Shown in pieces: positions 16,387 through 25,770 of a DNA stretch of 64,000 nucleotides. The stretch is from Vibrio diazotrophicus (GTDB lineage Bacteria; Pseudomonadota; Gammaproteobacteria; Enterobacterales; Vibrionaceae), in the NCBI RefSeq assembly GCF_038452265.1, contig NZ_CP151842.1:2604001-2668000 (forward strand). Reading direction: 5' to 3'. The first letter of the stretch is position 1; every line of letters begins with the position of its first letter. The translations under genes were made by a program, and so were the position numbers. A model generated the notes under the pieces. The model did no database searches. It worked only from the letters and a program-made list of their open reading frames with translations, and was not told the DNA's origin.

Positions 16387-17620
16387 AGCGCGATAATCTC
16401 CGCTTGATGTTTTTCTCTACCACAATATGGTCGAACAGAGGAGCAAACAGGTTAGCGAATAGAATCGCTAGCATCATGCCTTCTGGGTATGCAGGGTTAA
16501 CCACACGGATTAGTACACACATAGCACCAATCAAAATACCGTATGCCCACTTACCTTTATCTGTAAACGACGCAGATACTGGGTCCGTTGCCATGAAGAA
16601 CATACCGAATGCGAAGCCACCTAGAACTAGGTGCCAATGCCAAGGCATGTTGAACATCATGTTGGTGTCAGAACCAATCACGTTGAACAACGTAGAAAGA
16701 GCAATCATACCGATCATCACACCAGCGATAATGCGCCATGAAGCAATACCCATGTAAACAATGAATGCCGCACCGATTGCTAGAGCAAGCGTAGACACTT
16801 CACCAATTGAACCTGGAATATTACCAATGAATGCATCCATCCAAGTGATTGCTTGACCTGTTGCAGCATTCATCAGAGCACCGCTACCACCTTGAGTCCA
16901 TTGACTAAGAGCAGTTGCGCCTGAGAAACCGTCCGCAGCGGTCCAAACTAAATCACCAGAGATTTGCGCTGGGTATGCAAAGAATAAGAATGCACGACCT
17001 GCTAGAGCTGGGTTTAGGAAGTTACGACCAGTACCACCAAAGATTTCTTTCGCCACAACAACACCGAAGGTGATACCTAGCGCTGCTTGCCATAGAGGAA
17101 GCGTTGGTGGAACGATCAATGCGAAAAGAATCGAAGTTACAAAGAAACCTTCGTTTACTTCGTGCTTACGCACCATACAGAACAATACTTCCCAGAAACC
17201 ACCAACAATAAATACTGTTGCATAAATTGGAAGGAAGTAAGTTGCACCTAACAAAATTTTACTGCCCCAACCTGCATCAGACGACATAGTGCCGCCTAGC
17301 ATTTCAGTCAGCCAGTAATGCCAGTTGCCATCAACGATGGTTGCAAGTTGATCACTTGCGTACAAGTGATGAAGTGCAGAGATAGCCTGGCCACCTGCGT
17401 TATACATACCCCAGAACATTGCTGGGAACACAGCTAACCAAACCATGATCATGATACGTTTTAAATCAACGCTATCACGGACATGAGCGCCTCGCTTTGT
17501 CACAAGACCTGGCGTGTAAAACAGAGTCGCAGCAGCTTCATACAAAGCAAACCATTTCTCGTGTTTACCACCTGGTTCAAAGTGATGCTCGATGTCTTCA
17601 AGAAACTTTTTAAGGCCCAT
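16376..17620 (-). CDS. nqrB: Na+-NQR subunit B (covalent FMN, riboflavin, Na+ path)
   Basis: This 414-residue membrane subunit has about ten helices. The flavinylation motif SGAT spans residues 233-236, so Thr236 is the FMN site, exactly as in V. cholerae NqrB. NqrB also binds riboflavin and forms the main sodium-conducting route, and it contributes to the quinone site with NqrA. The gene lies 5 bp downstream of nqrA. Confidence 0.98.
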   Translation of the reverse strand: MGLKKFLEDIEHHFEPGGKHEKWFALYEAAATLFYTPGLVTKRGAHVRDSVDLKRIMIMVWLAVFPAMFWGMYNAGGQAISALHHLYASDQLATIVDGNWHYWLTEMLGGTMSSDAGWGSKILLGATYFLPIYATVFIVGGFWEVLFCMVRKHEVNEGFFVTSILFALIVPPTLPLWQAALGITFGVVVAKEIFGGTGRNFLNPALAGRAFLFFAYPAQISGDLVWTAADGFSGATALSQWTQGGSGALMNAATGQAITWMDAFIGNIPGSIGEVSTLALAIGAAFIVYMGIASWRIIAGVMIGMIALSTLFNVIGSDTNMMFNMPWHWHLVLGGFAFGMFFMATDPVSASFTDKGKWAYGILIGAMCVLIRVVNPAYPEGMMLAILFANLFAPLFDHIVVEKNIKRRLSRYGK

Positions 17621-17625
17621 GAAAA

Positions 17626-18966
17626 TTACCCTTCTTTCTCAATCTTATCGAGGCATTCACGAAGTAACGGACCGTACTCGTATTTACCAGGACATACAAA
17701 GGTACACAATGCTAGATCTTCTTCATCAAGTTCCAATGCGCCAAGGCGTACTGCACTATCAGTGTCACCAGCACACAGATCACGAAGCAACAGAGTTGGC
17801 TCCATATCTAGCGGCATAACTTTTTCATAGTTACCAATTGGCACCATTGCGCGATCACTACCGTTAGTCGTCGTTGTCATGTTGAACAACTGACCTTTGA
17901 ATAAGTGACCTAAGAATGAGCGAGTAACAGAGAACTTGTTCTTACCAGGCATTGCCCAACCAAACAGTTCTTTCTCACGACCTTCGCGAAGAACAGAAAC
18001 CTGTAAGTGGTAACGACCTAAGTAAGCGTGTGGACCTGAAGCTTTAGTACCTGTTAGTACTGAACCAGAGATCACGCGAACTTCGCCAGGCATCATTTCG
18101 CTATCCGTCAATTGCTCTAGGCTTGCACCTATTACAGTACGGATTAATCGAGGATTATTTACGACAGGGCCAGCAAGAGAAATAACACGCTCGCTGTATA
18201 ACTCACCAGTAAGGAACAATTTACCGACAGCGATAACGTCCTGGTAGTTAATGTACCATGCCACATTTTCTGCATTTACAGGATGCAGGAAATGCATGTG
18301 TGTACCAGCTAAACCTGCTGGGTGAGGGCCGTCAAAGACATGTTCTTCAACATTAGACTGAGTTGAGCGTGGTAAGCTGGTACCTTTTTTACAAACGTAC
18401 ACCTTACCTTCAGTCAAAGCTGAAAGTACATCAAGACCAGCAACGAAGGCTTCCGAATTGTCGTTGATGATAACCGTCGGCTCTGCTGCTAATGGATTAG
18501 TATCCATGGCAGAAACAAAAATAGCCTTAGTCGTCGAATCAACTGCAGGAACCTTGCTGAACGGACGAGTACGCAGCGATGTCCAAAGACCAGAATCGAC
18601 CAGTTGAGTTTTCACCGCTTCGCGGTCAAGACTTCCTAATTGATTCGCTTCAAACTTGTCGAACGTCACTTGGTCATCACCTGCAACTTCAATCACTACA
18701 GACTGAAGTACACGTTTTGCACCACGATTAATTTCAACAACTTTACCGCTGACCGGTGAAGTAAATTTCACTCCCGGATTCTTCTTATCTTCAAAAAGAA
18801 CTTGAGCTTTCTTTACTTCATCACCTACGCGAACATGCATAGTAGGACGCATGCCGACGTACTCTTCGCCAAGCAAGGCGACTTTGTTGATGGCTTTGCC
18901 ATCATTAATCACCTGGGAAGGAGTTCCTGCGATAGGAAGGTCCAAACCCTTTTTTATTGTAATCAT
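17626..18966 (-). CDS. nqrA: Na+-NQR subunit A (quinone-binding subunit)
   Basis: This cytoplasmic subunit contributes to ubiquinone binding. The frame is open 12 codons further upstream to a start at 19002, but the conserved N terminus MITIKKGLDLPIAG begins at 18966. I chose that start, which gives 446 residues, the standard length in Vibrio. HPAGLAGTHMHF near residue 225 is the conserved family segment. It is the first gene of the nqrABCDEF operon; the operon promoter should lie within the 480 bp upstream. Confidence 0.97.
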   Translation of the reverse strand: MITIKKGLDLPIAGTPSQVINDGKAINKVALLGEEYVGMRPTMHVRVGDEVKKAQVLFEDKKNPGVKFTSPVSGKVVEINRGAKRVLQSVVIEVAGDDQVTFDKFEANQLGSLDREAVKTQLVDSGLWTSLRTRPFSKVPAVDSTTKAIFVSAMDTNPLAAEPTVIINDNSEAFVAGLDVLSALTEGKVYVCKKGTSLPRSTQSNVEEHVFDGPHPAGLAGTHMHFLHPVNAENVAWYINYQDVIAVGKLFLTGELYSERVISLAGPVVNNPRLIRTVIGASLEQLTDSEMMPGEVRVISGSVLTGTKASGPHAYLGRYHLQVSVLREGREKELFGWAMPGKNKFSVTRSFLGHLFKGQLFNMTTTTNGSDRAMVPIGNYEKVMPLDMEPTLLLRDLCAGDTDSAVRLGALELDEEDLALCTFVCPGKYEYGPLLRECLDKIEKEG

Positions 18967-19448
18967 ACGCACTTGCACTACTTTATCGGGAAAAAGATTC
19001 ATTCATTGCGCAAATTGGAGGCGGTGGTCATCCGTACTTCTACTGGAAGTGTGTAATGACAAAACTAAACCGTCTCTAGACACGACATTATTATATCTGC
19101 CCGCCTTGGTTATTTAATCACCAAAAGCGCAACATACTTTTAAAAATCACATTACAGATTTGAGATGAGATTTATCAAGGGCGGTAGTTTAGCACCTTTT
19201 ACGAATACGATGCCATTCAAGATCTCTAGATTCGTGATTTTATTTGGGCACAAATTCGTTTAAAAGGCGCATTAATAATCATTATTTTGATATGTCGCAC
19301 AATTATTTTCACCACCTCAATATCAGGGTTATTTTTTGCGTTTTTTTTTGAAAAAAATGGTTTTACGCCACTTTACAGAATGGTAGCTGTATTAAAATTG
19401 TTAAACAATCACCCAAAAAAGAGCAAAAAATGATCACCCAGCTCATCA
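18967..19448. other. Intergenic region holding the nqr operon promoter
   Basis: This AT-rich stretch lies between the 3' end of bolA and nqrA, both read leftward. It must contain the nqr promoter and leader. Homopolymer runs occur around 19340-19360 (nine Ts followed by GAAAAAAA). I see no credible ORF, no unmistakable intrinsic terminator for bolA and no operator I can name. Confidence 0.4.
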
Positions 19449-19751
19449 CTATCCACCCAAACACATCGGGCTATCTGGCGCTTTTTTCTTCAATTCATTC
19501 CACTCTTGTGGTGTGTAAGTATGTATAGCCAGAGCATGAATATGGTTGCTTAACTCTTCCGACAAAGTCTGATTCACTTGGCGGTGACGCATAATCAAAC
19601 GTTGCCCCTCAAAGCTCGAAGTAACAATCACAACTTTAAAGTGACTCTCTGAGCCGGGTGCCACATTATGCATATAGCTTTCATTCACAACCTGCAGATA
19701 TTCGGGTTGAAATTTATCTTGCAGCTTAGTCTCAATGACTTGTTGAATCAT
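19449..19751 (-). CDS. bolA: BolA family protein
   Basis: This 100-residue protein of the BolA/IbaG fold has the FKVVIVTSSFEG and RLIMRHRQVNQ segments and the conserved HALAIHTYTPQEW. The frame is open upstream, but the ATG at 19751 has a GAAGGGAG ribosome binding site, and MIQQVIETKL is the family N terminus. BolA proteins partner monothiol glutaredoxins in [2Fe-2S] handling and affect cell shape under stress. The order bolA, yajG, ampG resembles E. coli, with rlmG and a cyclophilin inserted here. Confidence 0.93.
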   Translation of the reverse strand: MIQQVIETKLQDKFQPEYLQVVNESYMHNVAPGSESHFKVVIVTSSFEGQRLIMRHRQVNQTLSEELSNHIHALAIHTYTPQEWNELKKKAPDSPMCLGG

Positions 19752-19935
19752 AATGCTCCCTTCTTTTACACACTGATATAACAAAACCAACAAACAGTTT
19801 ACTTTGGCGAGCTTTGCTTTGACAAACACAAACCATAGGTTCGACCAACAAATTGCCAGCGAAAGGTTTATGTTTCTTGATCATCGAGCATCTGAGACAA
19901 TAATAGTGTCTTTAAAACTATCAATTAAACCGAAT

Positions 19936-21066
19936 ATGAAAACTGAGCTTTCGCTATTTGAACGCACGCTAACACTTCATCGCTTCCCGATTCGTAACAA
20001 TGAGCTTCTGCAAGCTTGGGATGCGGGTGATGAGTATCTGATTTCGCATATTGAAGAGCTAGCGCTAACCTCATCAAAACGCATTTTGATTTTAAACGAT
20101 TCATTCGGCGCACTCAGTTGCTGGTTTTCAGCGCAACACCAAGTGTTCATGATGAGTGATTCGTTCATTGCTCACAAAGCAACACTGGAAAACTTAAAAC
20201 GTAACTCTTGCAATGACGTGACACTTCTCAACACCATGGATGAGATACCTAACGACATCGATCTGGTGTTGATGCAAATCCCTCGAAATAACCGTCATTT
20301 GGTATGGGTTCTGAGTAAACTTCGTCAATCCCTAGACGAAAAGTGCCCCATTATTTCAGTCAACAAAGCAAAAGAAATTCATTCTTCAACACTGCAGTTG
20401 TTTGAGAAGTATTTGGGTGACACTAAGACATCTCTGGCATGGAAAAAACACCGTTTAGTGTTTTCTTTTGCCAATTGCACACCAGTACCAAATGTGGATG
20501 AAGAAGTTCGATGGGAAGTCGAAAACGAGCAAATGAGTTTAGTGAATCTTCCCAACGTGTATTCTGGAGAGAGCCTTGACCAAGGCGCGCGCTTGCTGCT
20601 TGAACATTTGCCGAGTGAAGATCTCACAGACTTTATCGACCTAGGCTGTGGAAATGGCGTGCTATCGATAAAACTGGCGCGGTTAAATCCTAATGCCTCG
20701 ATTACCTGTGTTGACGAGAGCTTTATGGCGGTGGAAGCAGCCAGACGTAACCTGAATAACAATTTGCTCACGCAACCCGAGATAACCTGTACCGCGAACA
20801 ATTGCTTAGATGATTTTGAAACTGAGAGCGCTTCGTTTATCGTATGCAATCCCCCTTTCCACCAACAACAAGCGATCACAGACCATATCGCATGGCAGAT
20901 GTTCTGTGATTCAAAGCAAGTTCTTAAAAAAGGGGGCAAATTATTGGTTATCGGCAATCGCCACCTCGGATACGATATAAAACTTGCTCGCCTTTTCGGT
21001 CACACACAAGTAAAGACTGTCGCTAGCAACAATAAATTTGTTATCTTACAAGCTACTAAGTATTAG
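19936..21066 (+). CDS. rlmG: 23S rRNA (guanine-N2)-methyltransferase RlmG
   Basis: This 376-residue enzyme methylates G1835 of 23S rRNA in E. coli. It has an inactive N-terminal methyltransferase-like half (LILNDSFGALSC) and a catalytic C-terminal half with the SAM-binding FIDLGCGNGVLSI and the catalytic NPPF motif. An upstream in-frame start exists at 19804, but MKTELSLFERTLTLHRFP aligns with the E. coli N terminus, so I start at 19936. It diverges from bolA. The related enzyme RsmC shares this architecture, but the N-terminal ALSC segment and the length favour RlmG. Confidence 0.88.
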   Translation: MKTELSLFERTLTLHRFPIRNNELLQAWDAGDEYLISHIEELALTSSKRILILNDSFGALSCWFSAQHQVFMMSDSFIAHKATLENLKRNSCNDVTLLNTMDEIPNDIDLVLMQIPRNNRHLVWVLSKLRQSLDEKCPIISVNKAKEIHSSTLQLFEKYLGDTKTSLAWKKHRLVFSFANCTPVPNVDEEVRWEVENEQMSLVNLPNVYSGESLDQGARLLLEHLPSEDLTDFIDLGCGNGVLSIKLARLNPNASITCVDESFMAVEAARRNLNNNLLTQPEITCTANNCLDDFETESASFIVCNPPFHQQQAITDHIAWQMFCDSKQVLKKGGKLLVIGNRHLGYDIKLARLFGHTQVKTVASNNKFVILQATKY

Positions 21067-21123
21067 GGTCTGGTGACCTTAAGCATGTTCCTGACATGCC
21101 AAAACAAACGAAAGGAATTGACC

Positions 21124-21699
21124 ATGAAAAAACTGGTTCTCGCAGCTTCTATTGCTTTATTGGCCGCTTGCTCTGCACCTCAACAACAGCAGATAAGCTT
21201 AAACCCTACAGCTGTTTTAAGTAACAGTGATATTGTGACAAACAGCAAGTTCACTTTGGTTAGTAAAGACGTTCGCTCTGCGCAATATGTTGCTTTAGTC
21301 GATAGCGGCCGCAACAACATCGAACCTGTTCATGCACGCCAAAACGTTCGTATCGCTTTGGAGAATGCACTTTCAAGCCAATTTGATTCTCAAGGCTTCA
21401 CTATCACAGTTAACAGCGAAAACATGCTGACGCTTGAAATCCAAGAAGCCTTGGTGACTGTGACTCATACCATCATGGAAAATGAGATGAACGGTAAAGT
21501 TCTGCTACAACTGACCGCAGAAACACCAAAAGGTAAATTAGTGAAGAGCTATACAGGTACAGCAAAACGCACAGGTGCTCTAAGCGCTTCAAATGAAGAT
21601 ATTGAACAAGTTCTGAACGATGTTGTGAATCTCGTCCTAAAAGAAATCGCTGCGGACACAGAACTGCAAAACTACATGAAGGAGCGTTTCAATGGTTAA
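21124..21699 (+). CDS. yajG: YajG family lipoprotein
   Basis: This 191-residue lipoprotein starts MKKLVLAASIALLAAC, with the lipobox LLAAC and the lipidated Cys at residue 16. The AAAGGAA ribosome binding site before the ATG at 21124 decides this start over an in-frame one at 21073. YajG proteins are outer-membrane-linked lipoproteins of unknown function, usually upstream of ampG. The 3' end overlaps the cyclophilin gene by 8 bp, so the two are translationally coupled. Confidence 0.88.
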   Translation: MKKLVLAASIALLAACSAPQQQQISLNPTAVLSNSDIVTNSKFTLVSKDVRSAQYVALVDSGRNNIEPVHARQNVRIALENALSSQFDSQGFTITVNSENMLTLEIQEALVTVTHTIMENEMNGKVLLQLTAETPKGKLVKSYTGTAKRTGALSASNEDIEQVLNDVVNLVLKEIAADTELQNYMKERFNG

Positions 21700-22258
21700 A
21701 CCCCTATCCATGGTGAAAGGCTCTTTGGCAGCGCTCGCTATCACTGCGAGCAGCTATGTTTGGGCAGGGCCTCAAGTTGAAGTTGAAACTACTTTAGGCA
21801 CTTTCACCATTGAACTAAACGAAGAACAGGCACCAATCAGTGTTGCCAACTTCCTTCGCTACGTTGAAGACGGCAGTTATGTCGGTACTATCTTCCACCG
21901 CATAATCCCAGGCTTTATGGCACAAGGTGGCGGTTTTGATACCGATATGAAGCAAGTCAGCACCTATGCGCCAATTCAAAATGAAGCGAGCAACGGTTTA
22001 CGCAATGACACCGCGACAATTGCTATGGCTCGTACCAACGACCCAAATTCAGCCACGCGTCAGTTCTATATCAACCTCGTTGATAACGATTTTCTGAACT
22101 ACGGTCAACGCCCACCGGGCTACGCTGTGTTTGGTCAAGTCACTAAAGGTTTTGAAGTCGTTCAAAAGATGGCTCAACAACCTACTCGATCAATTGGCTA
22201 CATGAAGGATGTTCCTGTAACACCTATCATCATCACCAACGCCACTCTGATTAAATAA
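21692..22258 (+). CDS. Periplasmic cyclophilin-type peptidyl-prolyl isomerase
   Basis: This 188-residue protein has a signal peptide ending in SSYVWA, followed by one cyclophilin domain. Catalytic-site residues are visible in IFHRIIPGFMAQGGGF, where the Arg of FHR is catalytic, and in ATRQFYIN. It catalyses cis-trans isomerisation of Xaa-Pro bonds and, given its signal peptide, should act in the periplasm like PpiA. The coupling with yajG and ampG suggests a shared envelope role, but this is inference. Confidence 0.93.
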   Translation: MVKPLSMVKGSLAALAITASSYVWAGPQVEVETTLGTFTIELNEEQAPISVANFLRYVEDGSYVGTIFHRIIPGFMAQGGGFDTDMKQVSTYAPIQNEASNGLRNDTATIAMARTNDPNSATRQFYINLVDNDFLNYGQRPPGYAVFGQVTKGFEVVQKMAQQPTRSIGYMKDVPVTPIIITNATLIK

Positions 22259-22265
22259 CACCTAA

Positions 22266-22292
22266 AGCTCCGATTTATTCGGAGCTCTTTTT
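22266..22292 (+). terminator. Terminator between the cyclophilin gene and ampG
   Basis: Eight-bp arms AGCTCCGA (22266-22273) and TCGGAGCT (22279-22286) followed by a T-run. The distance to ampG is only 18 bp, so it may act as a partial terminator or attenuator within the cluster. Confidence 0.8.
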
Positions 22293-22309
22293 CCGACAAG
22301 GAAAGGTCC

Positions 22310-23695
22310 ATGCAACAAGAAAATCAATCTCTCACTTGGATTGAGACTATCCGTAGCTACTTCGATAAACGTCTGCTTTGGGTATTGATGCTCGGATGCT
22401 CCAGCGGTTTCCCTTGGGTGTTGATTGGCTCAAACATGTCTGGCTGGTTAAAAGATGCAGGACTGACTCGAAGTGCCATTGGCTATTTCGGTAGTGTGTT
22501 TGCGGTTTACGCGATTAACTTTCTATGGGCACCCGCGGTTGACCGAGTCCGCTTACCAGTTCTGCACTCTCTGCTTGGGCAGCGTCGAAGCTGGATACTC
22601 CTTTGTCAGGTTCTGATTTTAATTTGTACTCTGTTTATTGCTGGCGTAAACCCAGCGACAAACCTGATGCTGACATCCATGCTCGCCCTAGGTATTGCGA
22701 TTGCTTCTGCAACTCAGGATATTGCCGTTGATGCGTTTCGTATCGATACTTTTCCGAAATCGGAATCCAGTAAACTGCCACAAGCTTCTGCTATGGCAGT
22801 GATTGGTTGGTGGACAGGCTATTCGGTTCCCGGCTATCTGGCATTTATCAATGCTGATTCAATGGGCTGGAATGGTGTGTACTACGGTATGGCTGCAATC
22901 GTGGGCGTGTTGATTCTATTTACCCTGCTGGTTGGCGAACCTAACACCAACCGTGAAGCGCTACAGAAACAGGCTGAGCAACGACACAACAAAGTGGTCA
23001 ATTCAAAGATATTGGCCTGGTTGAGTGTAACAGTACTGGAACCATTCATTGATTTCTTCCGCCGCAACGGCACTTCGGTAGCTATCACACTGCTGTTGTT
23101 CGTTTTCCTATTTAAGATTGGTGAAGCGTTCCTCGGCCGAATGTCTATCGCGTTTTACAAAGAAATCGGCTTCAGCAACGAGCAGATTGGTTACTACTCC
23201 AAACTGATTGGCTGGGGTATTACTATGCTGTTTACCCTGCTTGGCAGCATGGTAAACGTGCGCTTTGGTATTGTCCGCGGGTTGATGATTGGTGGTATCG
23301 CCATGTCAGCAAGTAACTTAATGTTCTCTTGGATTGCTCAGGTTGGTCCAAATGAACATCTTTTCCTTGCCACTATTATTGTCGATAACTTCACCACGGC
23401 ATTTTCTACAGTCGCCTTCGTCTCCTTCTTAACAGTGATGACGGGGCAAGCCTTCTCTGCAACTCAATATGCTTTGCTAGCCTCATTAGGCAACTTCGGC
23501 CGCACTACACTGGCCTCCTTCAGTGGCGAGCTGGCAGACTACTTAAATGACTGGTCGCTGTTCTTTATTCTGACCGCTTTGATGGTTATTCCAAGTTTGA
23601 TCATGCTGTATACGCTGCGTCATTACTTTACTGACCTGTTAAATAAAGCAAGAGATCACAAAGAAGAACTGGTAGAAGAAAAAATAGTGAAGTAA
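22310..23695 (+). CDS. ampG: AmpG muropeptide permease (MFS)
   Basis: This 461-residue inner-membrane transporter has about twelve to fourteen membrane segments and imports anhydromuropeptides (GlcNAc-anhMurNAc-peptides) for cell wall recycling. The SGFPWVLIGSNMSGWLKD N terminus and the AIASATQDIAVDAFRID segment are AmpG-specific. A good AAGGAAAGG ribosome binding site lies before the ATG. It follows yajG and the cyclophilin, as yajG-ampG does in E. coli. Mutants in this pathway affect beta-lactamase induction in some relatives. Confidence 0.95.
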   Translation: MQQENQSLTWIETIRSYFDKRLLWVLMLGCSSGFPWVLIGSNMSGWLKDAGLTRSAIGYFGSVFAVYAINFLWAPAVDRVRLPVLHSLLGQRRSWILLCQVLILICTLFIAGVNPATNLMLTSMLALGIAIASATQDIAVDAFRIDTFPKSESSKLPQASAMAVIGWWTGYSVPGYLAFINADSMGWNGVYYGMAAIVGVLILFTLLVGEPNTNREALQKQAEQRHNKVVNSKILAWLSVTVLEPFIDFFRRNGTSVAITLLLFVFLFKIGEAFLGRMSIAFYKEIGFSNEQIGYYSKLIGWGITMLFTLLGSMVNVRFGIVRGLMIGGIAMSASNLMFSWIAQVGPNEHLFLATIIVDNFTTAFSTVAFVSFLTVMTGQAFSATQYALLASLGNFGRTTLASFSGELADYLNDWSLFFILTALMVIPSLIMLYTLRHYFTDLLNKARDHKEELVEEKIVK

Positions 23696-23699
23696 AAAC

Positions 23700-23728
23700 A
23701 AGAGGGAACCTAAGGTTCCCTCTTGTTT
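23700..23728. terminator. Bidirectional terminator
   Basis: Ten-bp arms AGAGGGAACC and GGTTCCCTCT around TAA, with an A-rich left flank and a T-rich right flank. It lies between the convergent ampG and DHA2 transporter genes. Confidence 0.88.
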
Positions 23729-23738
23729 ACTCACTGAG

Positions 23739-25160
23739 TTATTCGTAGTCATCTAAATGAATGCGCGGTGCTCTTGCGGCATTCACCGCGCAGATAAGAG
23801 CAAGAGTCCCTGCGAGCAAAAAACCCGTCTGGAAAGCATTAGAAATCACAGGCTGCGGTGTATTGAGTAACTCACTGAGTGAGCCTTCTGCACTGAAATT
23901 CGGAATCAGTGAGTAAATTAATGTACCAAACACCGCTGTCCCTACAGAAGCACCGACAGAACGGCTTAGCGATCCCATTGATGTGATTCGGCCTAAATTT
24001 TCTTTTCCAGCAATGGTCTGAATTTGCAGTTGAGTCGACGGCATAACCGTTCCGAATCCCAATCCACATAAGCAACCAAATAAACTCACAACATAAGGCC
24101 CGAAATCAAACATCGCCAATGAGAAAAATGCCAGACAGCTTAACGACATGCCCATCACCGGCATCCATTTAGGGATAGCCGTTTTGGCGATAACCTTACC
24201 TGTAATATAAGAACCACTAATCATTCCCGCAGACAACGGCATCAACAGTAGTCCAGCAGTCGCAGCCGAAGTGTTAAGGCCCACCTGAAGATAAATTGGT
24301 AAGAAGAACACTAATGAAAACAAGCACGCTGCAAATAAGAAGGTGGAAGTCAGTGGAATATAGATTTCTTTTTGCACTAATAGCCGCAAAGGAAGAAACG
24401 AGTGAGAAACCCTTTTCTGCTGCACGACAAACACAACTAGCAAGACAGCGAAAGTGGCCAACAACGTTATGCTGGTTGAGGAACTCCACGAAAAGTAATG
24501 CCCACCAGCAGACAACCAATAAATAATTGCAGTCATCATGCTTGGAAATAGTATTAATCCAAAGAAATCTATTGGCTTTTTCTCGGCTTTACGGCTGACT
24601 TGCTCCAGTTTTGCTAAACGATACAGTGCAAATCCAATTAGGGGTAAGTTAAACCAAAACAACCAATGCCAAGTTAAATAGGTCACCACAACGCCGCCAA
24701 GCACGGGGCCACAGATACTGGATAAAGCAAACAAAGAGGCAAAATAACCTTGGAACTTTGCTCTTTGTCTGGGCGGAACATATTCACTAATCAAAGCTTG
24801 AGACAGGCTCATTAAGCCGCCACTCCCTAGCCCCTGAACAATTCGGCCAAACACTAAACCGTGCATACTCACTGCTAACGCGCAAACAACAGAACCAACG
24901 GCAAAAATGCAGAGCGCAATCATCAGCATCTTTTTACGACCATACTGATCACCAAGCCAACCATACACAGGTACGGAAGCCGCACCCGCAAGCATATAAC
25001 CAATTGCAATCCAAGATGAAAGCTGAATATTACCCAGATCTCTGACCATAACGGGTGTTGCTGTTGCTAGCAGTGTTTGATCGATAGCCGCCAAAAACAT
25101 CGGCAAAAAGACTGTGGTAAAGATGGTAAGAAAGGTTTTCTTATCTATCGGCTCCGCCAT
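23739..25160 (-). CDS. MFS drug/H+ antiporter, DHA2 (EmrB/QacA-like) family
   Basis: This 473-residue inner-membrane protein has about fourteen helices. MFLAAIDQTLLATATPVM resembles the DHA2 helix-1 motif, GWLGDQYGRKK is MFS motif A, and SSICGPVLGGVVVTY is the antiporter motif C. It is likely to export toxic organic compounds in exchange for protons; the actual substrate cannot be read. No membrane-fusion (EmrA-like) partner or regulator lies beside it, which suggests it works alone. Confidence 0.88.
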   Translation of the reverse strand: MAEPIDKKTFLTIFTTVFLPMFLAAIDQTLLATATPVMVRDLGNIQLSSWIAIGYMLAGAASVPVYGWLGDQYGRKKMLMIALCIFAVGSVVCALAVSMHGLVFGRIVQGLGSGGLMSLSQALISEYVPPRQRAKFQGYFASLFALSSICGPVLGGVVVTYLTWHWLFWFNLPLIGFALYRLAKLEQVSRKAEKKPIDFFGLILFPSMMTAIIYWLSAGGHYFSWSSSTSITLLATFAVLLVVFVVQQKRVSHSFLPLRLLVQKEIYIPLTSTFLFAACLFSLVFFLPIYLQVGLNTSAATAGLLLMPLSAGMISGSYITGKVIAKTAIPKWMPVMGMSLSCLAFFSLAMFDFGPYVVSLFGCLCGLGFGTVMPSTQLQIQTIAGKENLGRITSMGSLSRSVGASVGTAVFGTLIYSLIPNFSAEGSLSELLNTPQPVISNAFQTGFLLAGTLALICAVNAARAPRIHLDDYE

Positions 25161-25770
25161 GGTATTCCTTCATTGATAACCAGTGCCAACATCATACACT
25201 GAAATAGCGTTTTATTAATCTGATAGCACGCAATGAGTTCATTTCGAACTTTGACATAAGCCACTGTATAAAAAGATTAAACCAACAAATTTAATAAAAA
25301 TAACTTGCGAAAATTAATTTTAAATGAACAAAGAAACTCTTTCATTTCCTTCCTAGATTGATCACAAAAAATGCTTAATAAACTCGGTCAAAAAGACAAA
25401 CGAAAAACGCCAACACTCATATAAAACAAGGCTTACAAAACAAGTTTAATACCAACCATAAACCAACTGAATATTTAGCAACACATCATCTTTCAAGCTT
25501 TATTAACAAAACATGTTGGTTAATCGATCTGCTTCAAAAACAACAATTGAAAAATTTAAGTGATAAAAATCACATTAAAAATGCAACAAAATGAAATACA
25601 AATTTAGTTCATTTTTTATTTAAATTAATTAGATCTAACTCACAATGTTTATCCACTTTTGCAACTTTTCTCACTTTCAATTGAGATTTAAATCGCTATT
25701 ATGCACCCAAATTGGACAGGCGGTAATCAAGCCGCTCCTGAATTGATACAAAACATAGAGAGTTACCCTT
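25161..25770. other. Long AT-rich regulatory region upstream of ompK
   Basis: These 610 bp contain no credible ORF on either strand. They separate two divergent genes, so they should hold both promoters. The strongest single signal is a CRP-like palindrome at 25559-25574. A leader of about 200 bp rich in A/T follows it. I see no terminator-like hairpin that would suggest a small RNA here. Confidence 0.45.
25559..25574. promoter_or_regulatory. CRP-like binding site upstream of ompK
   Basis: AGTGA-N6-TCACA differs from the CRP core consensus by one base. It lies about 200 bp upstream of the ompK start. E. coli tsx, a homologous nucleoside channel gene, is CRP-activated, which makes this plausible but untested here. 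Confidence 0.45.

Noticed and set aside
18967..19002. Longer NqrA start at 19002
   Set aside because: The conserved family N terminus MITIKKG begins 12 codons later.
20379..20957. 192-codon minus-strand ORF
   Set aside because: It is antisense to rlmG; its Ser- and Cys-rich composition is typical of a shadow frame.
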